Source: Nitrososphaerales archaeon TH5893
GTDB lineage: Archaea; Thermoproteota; Nitrososphaeria; Nitrososphaerales; Nitrososphaeraceae
Length of the DNA stretch: 7,131 nt
NCBI GenBank assembly: GCA_014523685.1
Contig: JAATVT010000116.1
Span: 1 to 7,131, forward strand
Reading direction: 5' to 3'
Part shown: piece after piece, positions 5,220 through 7,131 of the stretch
How positions within the stretch are numbered: position 1 is the first letter of the stretch
Layout: each line of letters begins with the position of its first letter
Made by a program: the position numbers and the translations under genes
The notes under the pieces: generated by a model
What the model saw: the letters and a program-made list of their open reading frames with translations, nothing else
What the model was told of the DNA's origin: nothing
Database searches by the model: none

Positions 5220-5279
5220 GAACCCACTTACTCAGTGTGGCCAGTGGTTTGTGAACCAAATCTGACACAATTTTGGGTC
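5220..5279 (-). repeat. Two-hairpin 3' element, copy 2
   Basis: This copy matches 3050-3096 at 45 of 47 positions with weaker similarity beyond. The first hairpin (TGGTT-CACA-AACCA) is unchanged. The second keeps its GAGTA loop and the adjoining CACT/AGTG pairs but has one mismatch from the G/T difference. It lies downstream of the minus-strand 286-residue gene, with 84 bases from 5220 to the stop at 5304, as in copy 1. Confidence 0.75.
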
Positions 5280-5303
5280 CCATATGATATCACCGAATCA
5301 TTT

Positions 5304-6164
5304 CTACATTAAATCATATGCTCTTATAAGAAGAGGGTGAATCCTGCCATGTATAATGGTCATGACATCCTCATATGATGTTTTATTGTTTATCGAAGTA
5401 CTAAGAAGATCAAGACCATCTCCTAACTGCAAAATAGTAGTAGCAGATGCCATGTTAGGATTTACTTTTGTTGTAAGTCGATTATTAAATATTGTTTTTG
5501 CCTCAGTGGCTAGCGCCTGTGCAGTTTGGTAGTCAGATATATTTGTCAGAGAGATGAATGATGTGGGACTATGAGTATTGTCGTTGCTTTGAGCTAATGA
5601 TAGTTCTTCGCTGCTATTTGTTTTCATGTTCAATGCATTATTATTTGTCATCATATTTGACATCATATGCGACATTCCAACAGCAGATGGCATTTTGCCA
5701 GAACCAGTGCCAAAGGCACTTGCATACTTGTTGTCTACTACGTTTGTTATGTCAACTAAAGCTAGAGCTTGGATTGTAGGGTTATTTAGGATGCTTTTAC
5801 CTACGTAGTCATCAACGAATTTCTCGACCGCATAATAAAGATAGCTGACTATCATCTCTATATCAGAGTCTGACTGGTGCTGTTTAACTGAAATGTCCAA
5901 TGTGTAAAGTATCGGTGCAATATCATTTACGACAATCGCTTTATCTGCAGTTGAGTTTGTCCAATCCGCTCTTAAAAGTTCAAGGGCATTTTCTGCATGC
6001 TCTTGAGCTAATGTTACATTAGAAGCATAGGCCCTCTGAGCAAGCCCTGCTTCAGTTTGTATTTGATAGAACATTGCAAGTAATGCAGCATTTTCATTTG
6101 ATGAGAGAATATGTGCATATGCTTTCCCAATATACTTCAAGTGGAAGATATCTGCAACATTCAT
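5304..6164 (-). CDS. Helical protein with Met/His-rich linker, 286 residues, unknown
   Basis: Not assigned to a named family. Two helical halves can be seen: residues 20-150 (for example QRAYASNVTLAQEHAENALELL and SYLYYAVEKFVDDYVGKSIL) and 210-286 (DYQTAQALATEAKTIFNNRL, TILQLGDGLDLLSTSI, EDVMTIIHGRIHPLLIRAYDL). Between them is a polar linker with a methionine/histidine cluster (M158, M164, H166, M167, M168, M171, M172, M180) reminiscent of copper-binding Mets motifs, then a Ser/Asn-rich stretch. The ATG at 6164 is used. In-frame codons before it (LCFSLFIIVAIS) would resemble a signal peptide ending near GKAYA (residues 13-17), but no ATG, GTG or TTG is available there. A strong TATA box lies at 6204-6213. 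An extracytoplasmic helical protein is possible; the function is unknown. Confidence 0.7.
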   Translation of the reverse strand: MNVADIFHLKYIGKAYAHILSSNENAALLAMFYQIQTEAGLAQRAYASNVTLAQEHAENALELLRADWTNSTADKAIVVNDIAPILYTLDISVKQHQSDSDIEMIVSYLYYAVEKFVDDYVGKSILNNPTIQALALVDITNVVDNKYASAFGTGSGKMPSAVGMSHMMSNMMTNNNALNMKTNSSEELSLAQSNDNTHSPTSFISLTNISDYQTAQALATEAKTIFNNRLTTKVNPNMASATTILQLGDGLDLLSTSINNKTSYEDVMTIIHGRIHPLLIRAYDLM

Positions 6165-6357
6165 TGATATTGCAACTATTATAAAAAGTGAAAAACAAAG
6201 ACCTTTTTATATACATACATAAAGACCACAAGACACTCTAGCTTAAATCAGTTGCTCGGTATGAGTACAAAATGATAGAGAGCACCTGTATGAGGCATAA
6301 GACTATGCTGCAAGAGGTAAGGTAAGGAAACTAATTTGTAGATTTGGAAAGGCCTGT
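6165..6357 (+). other. Intergenic region between the 286- and 53-residue genes
   Basis: It holds the promoter of the 286-residue gene and two short frames (for example a 17-codon plus-strand frame starting MIESTCMRHKTM) without support. Nothing else was recognised. Confidence 0.25.
6204..6213 (-). promoter_or_regulatory. TATA box for the 286-residue gene
   Basis: On the minus strand this reads TATATAAAAA, near consensus, with its near edge 40 bases from the ATG at 6164. This predicts a leader of about 15-20 bases. It would also allow translation to begin slightly upstream if a non-canonical start were used. Confidence 0.5.
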
Positions 6358-6519
6358 TTATGTTTTTTGTTTATGTTGCTGAACTTCTTTTATTACTTCA
6401 TTCAAGTATTGTTTAATTTCACTATCATCTATTGATGATTCTACTCCTGTCTCTTCTGATAAAGTCTGCTGTTGGTCCTTTGCTATTTTTGTAATCTTGT
6501 TTATAGTTTCTTGCTCCAT
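6358..6519 (-). CDS. Small charged helical protein, 53 residues, unknown
   Basis: The ATG-initiated ORF encodes a soluble, highly charged protein starting MEQETINKITKIAKDQQQTL, with an acidic middle (EETGVESSIDDSE) and a second helix (IKQYLNEVIKEVQQHKQK). The residue usage is clearly protein-like and there is no signal peptide or cysteine. The upstream AT-rich DNA (6531-6553) has no TATA box at the ideal distance. No family was recognised; a short two-helix coiled-coil protein is the best description. Confidence 0.5.
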   Translation of the reverse strand: MEQETINKITKIAKDQQQTLSEETGVESSIDDSEIKQYLNEVIKEVQQHKQKT

Positions 6520-6612
6520 CTATGCTACTCTTTTAATAAGATTATCTATTGTAACAGGCGTCTCAATAAAACAACCAATACTCAATGATGGATACTGATC
6601 ATCTAAGCAATA

Positions 6613-6795
6613 TTATGGCTTCTCTAGATCATGCACGTTAGAATCTTTGTAGGGAGAAGGTAAACTATCGCTACTTTTTGTGAATGTGTCACTTCTATCT
6701 TCTAAAGCAAATCTTCTAAGTTCTTCTACCTTCTCTCGGCGAGTTTTAATACTTCCGTGATTTAGAAGTGCACATGAGTATAGAAGAAAATTTCA
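6613..6795 (-). pseudogene. Coding remnant lacking a start codon
   Basis: A minus-strand frame is open from about 6795 to a TAA at 6613-6615 and reads SIKTRREKVEELRRFALEDR, then SDTFTKSSDSLPSPYKDSN and VHDLEKP. It looks like the C-terminus of a charged protein, but no ATG, GTG or TTG occurs before VHD near the end. Its 5' part overlaps the start of the divergent gene at 6774. It is most simply a truncated gene tail; chance is not excluded. Confidence 0.25.
6744..6751 (+). promoter_or_regulatory. TATA-like box for the 71-residue gene
   Basis: TTTTAATA ends 23 bases before the ATG at 6774, consistent with leaderless transcription. This is part of the reason to prefer that ATG over the GTG at 6768. 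Confidence 0.35.
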
Positions 6796-6989
6796 GAAGA
6801 TTAGGTTTAGGTATTATAATGCTGGAAGAAAAATTGGAAGAACTCAAGACATATTCACAGGAGATGGAACGGGATAAATCAAAGTTTGATCCAGATGTTT
6901 TGATAAATATCTCAAGTCGGCTAGTATCTGCTGCTTACGAATTAAGTCAATCATATGAAAATTATAAAAGGGCTAGACCTACCAGATAA
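6774..6989 (+). CDS. Small helical protein, 71 residues, unknown
   Basis: The protein (MSIEENFRRLGLGIIMLEEK, then LEELKTYSQEMERDKSKFDP, ending SYENYKRARPTR) is predicted to be two amphipathic helices separated by a FDPDV turn near residue 40. It has no cysteines and no signal peptide. A GTG at 6768 would add two residues; the ATG is preferred because of its fit to the TATA-like box at 6744-6751. It lies convergent with the gene entering from the right edge. No family was recognised. Confidence 0.6.
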   Translation: MSIEENFRRLGLGIIMLEEKLEELKTYSQEMERDKSKFDPDVLINISSRLVSAAYELSQSYENYKRARPTR

Positions 6990-7000
6990 TGTACACTTCA

Positions 7001-7040
7001 AAGGTTTGGACCTTATTATGTAACTATCTGGATTATTTTT
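7001..7040 (+). terminator. Hairpin and T5 run after the 71-residue gene
   Basis: AAGGT-TTGG-ACCTT (7001-7014) forms a 5-bp hairpin 12 bases past the stop, and a T5 run lies at 7036-7040. Archaeal termination depends mainly on T-runs, so the T5 is the more relevant part. Confidence 0.25.
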
Positions 7041-7041
7041 G

Positions 7042-7049
7042 AAAAAAAA
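7042..7049 (-). terminator. T8 run after the partial minus-strand gene
   Basis: Eight T residues on the minus strand begin 23 bases beyond the TAA at 7072. This is a typical archaeal oligo-T termination signal and supports a minus-strand gene ending there. Confidence 0.35.
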
Positions 7050-7071
7050 GGTGATACTGATGTAATGAATT

Positions 7072-7131
7072 TTATTCAAAGAACTCCCCACTTGCTAAGA
7101 ACTCATCACTATTATCGGTTCCGTTATCGCA
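7072..7131 (-). CDS. C-terminal tail of a minus-strand gene (partial)
   Basis: From the window edge a minus-strand frame encodes CDNGTDNSDEFLASGEFFE before a TAA. The acidic, polar tail looks like a protein C-terminus and is followed by a T8 run. The fragment is too short for assignment, and the opposite strand is also open (from an ATG at 7065), so the strand choice is tentative. Confidence 0.35.
   Translation of the reverse strand, partial: CDNGTDNSDEFLASGEFFE

Noticed and set aside
3050..5279. CRISPR-like interpretation of the repeated element
   Set aside because: There are only two copies, more than 2 kb apart, separated by genes; there is no spacer array or cas gene.
5558..5808. Two overlapping plus-strand ORFs (73 and 60 codons) inside the 286-residue gene
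   Set aside because: Both are antisense to a longer coherent frame and their Cys/Tyr/Leu-rich composition is typical of chance frames.
7065..7131. Plus-strand ORF starting at 7065 and open to the window end
   Set aside because: Its residues (Arg/His/Tyr-rich) look less protein-like than the minus-strand frame, which also has a T8 run beyond its stop. It cannot be excluded from 22 codons.

Overview
The window looks like chromosome from an ammonia-oxidising archaeon of the Nitrososphaeria (Thaumarchaeota), probably a soil lineage of the Nitrososphaera/Nitrosocosmicus kind. This is inferred from AT-rich DNA, archaeal TATA-like boxes lying about 25-35 bases before several starts (short-leader or leaderless transcripts), almost no Shine-Dalgarno sites, widely spaced single genes, and a CBS-pair protein with a C-terminal zinc finger of a style common in that group. 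No rRNA, tRNA, insertion sequence or CRISPR array was seen.

Left part (1-1400): the N-terminus of a SnoaL/NTF2-like protein (minus, cut by the window edge); a decayed minus-strand reading frame (247-600) just behind a well-preserved cyclophilin-like (TM1367/DUF369-type) gene (603-995, minus); then two overlapping small plus-strand ORFs (1038-1175 and 1168-1302), the second being little more than a signal peptide or membrane segment. A compact divergent promoter region lies between 995 and 1038.

Middle (1385-4940): a broken minus-strand gene with three consecutive TGA codons (1385-1777), an OsmC-family protein (1753-2316, plus), an antibiotic-biosynthesis-monooxygenase-fold protein (2666-3001, plus), a phasin/PhaE-like coiled-coil protein built from 14-residue repeats (3134-3532, minus), two small minus-strand ORFs (3661-3792 and a single C2H2-like finger at 3995-4114), and an HTH-CBS-CBS-zinc-finger regulator (4217-4939, minus).

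Right part (5220-7131): a 286-residue helical protein with a methionine/histidine cluster (5304-6164, minus), a 53-residue charged protein (6358-6519, minus), a coding remnant (6613-6795, minus), a 71-residue helical protein (6774-6989, plus), and the C-terminal tail of another minus-strand gene running off the window.

The genes look mostly monocistronic, and no single pathway joins them. Shared themes are small redox or stress-type domains (OsmC, ABM, SnoaL, cyclophilin-like) and small zinc-finger or coiled-coil proteins. The most unusual feature is a roughly 60-base element found twice. Its 47-base core is 45/47 identical, and both copies lie at exactly the same distance beyond the stop codons of two unrelated minus-strand genes (3134 and 5304).
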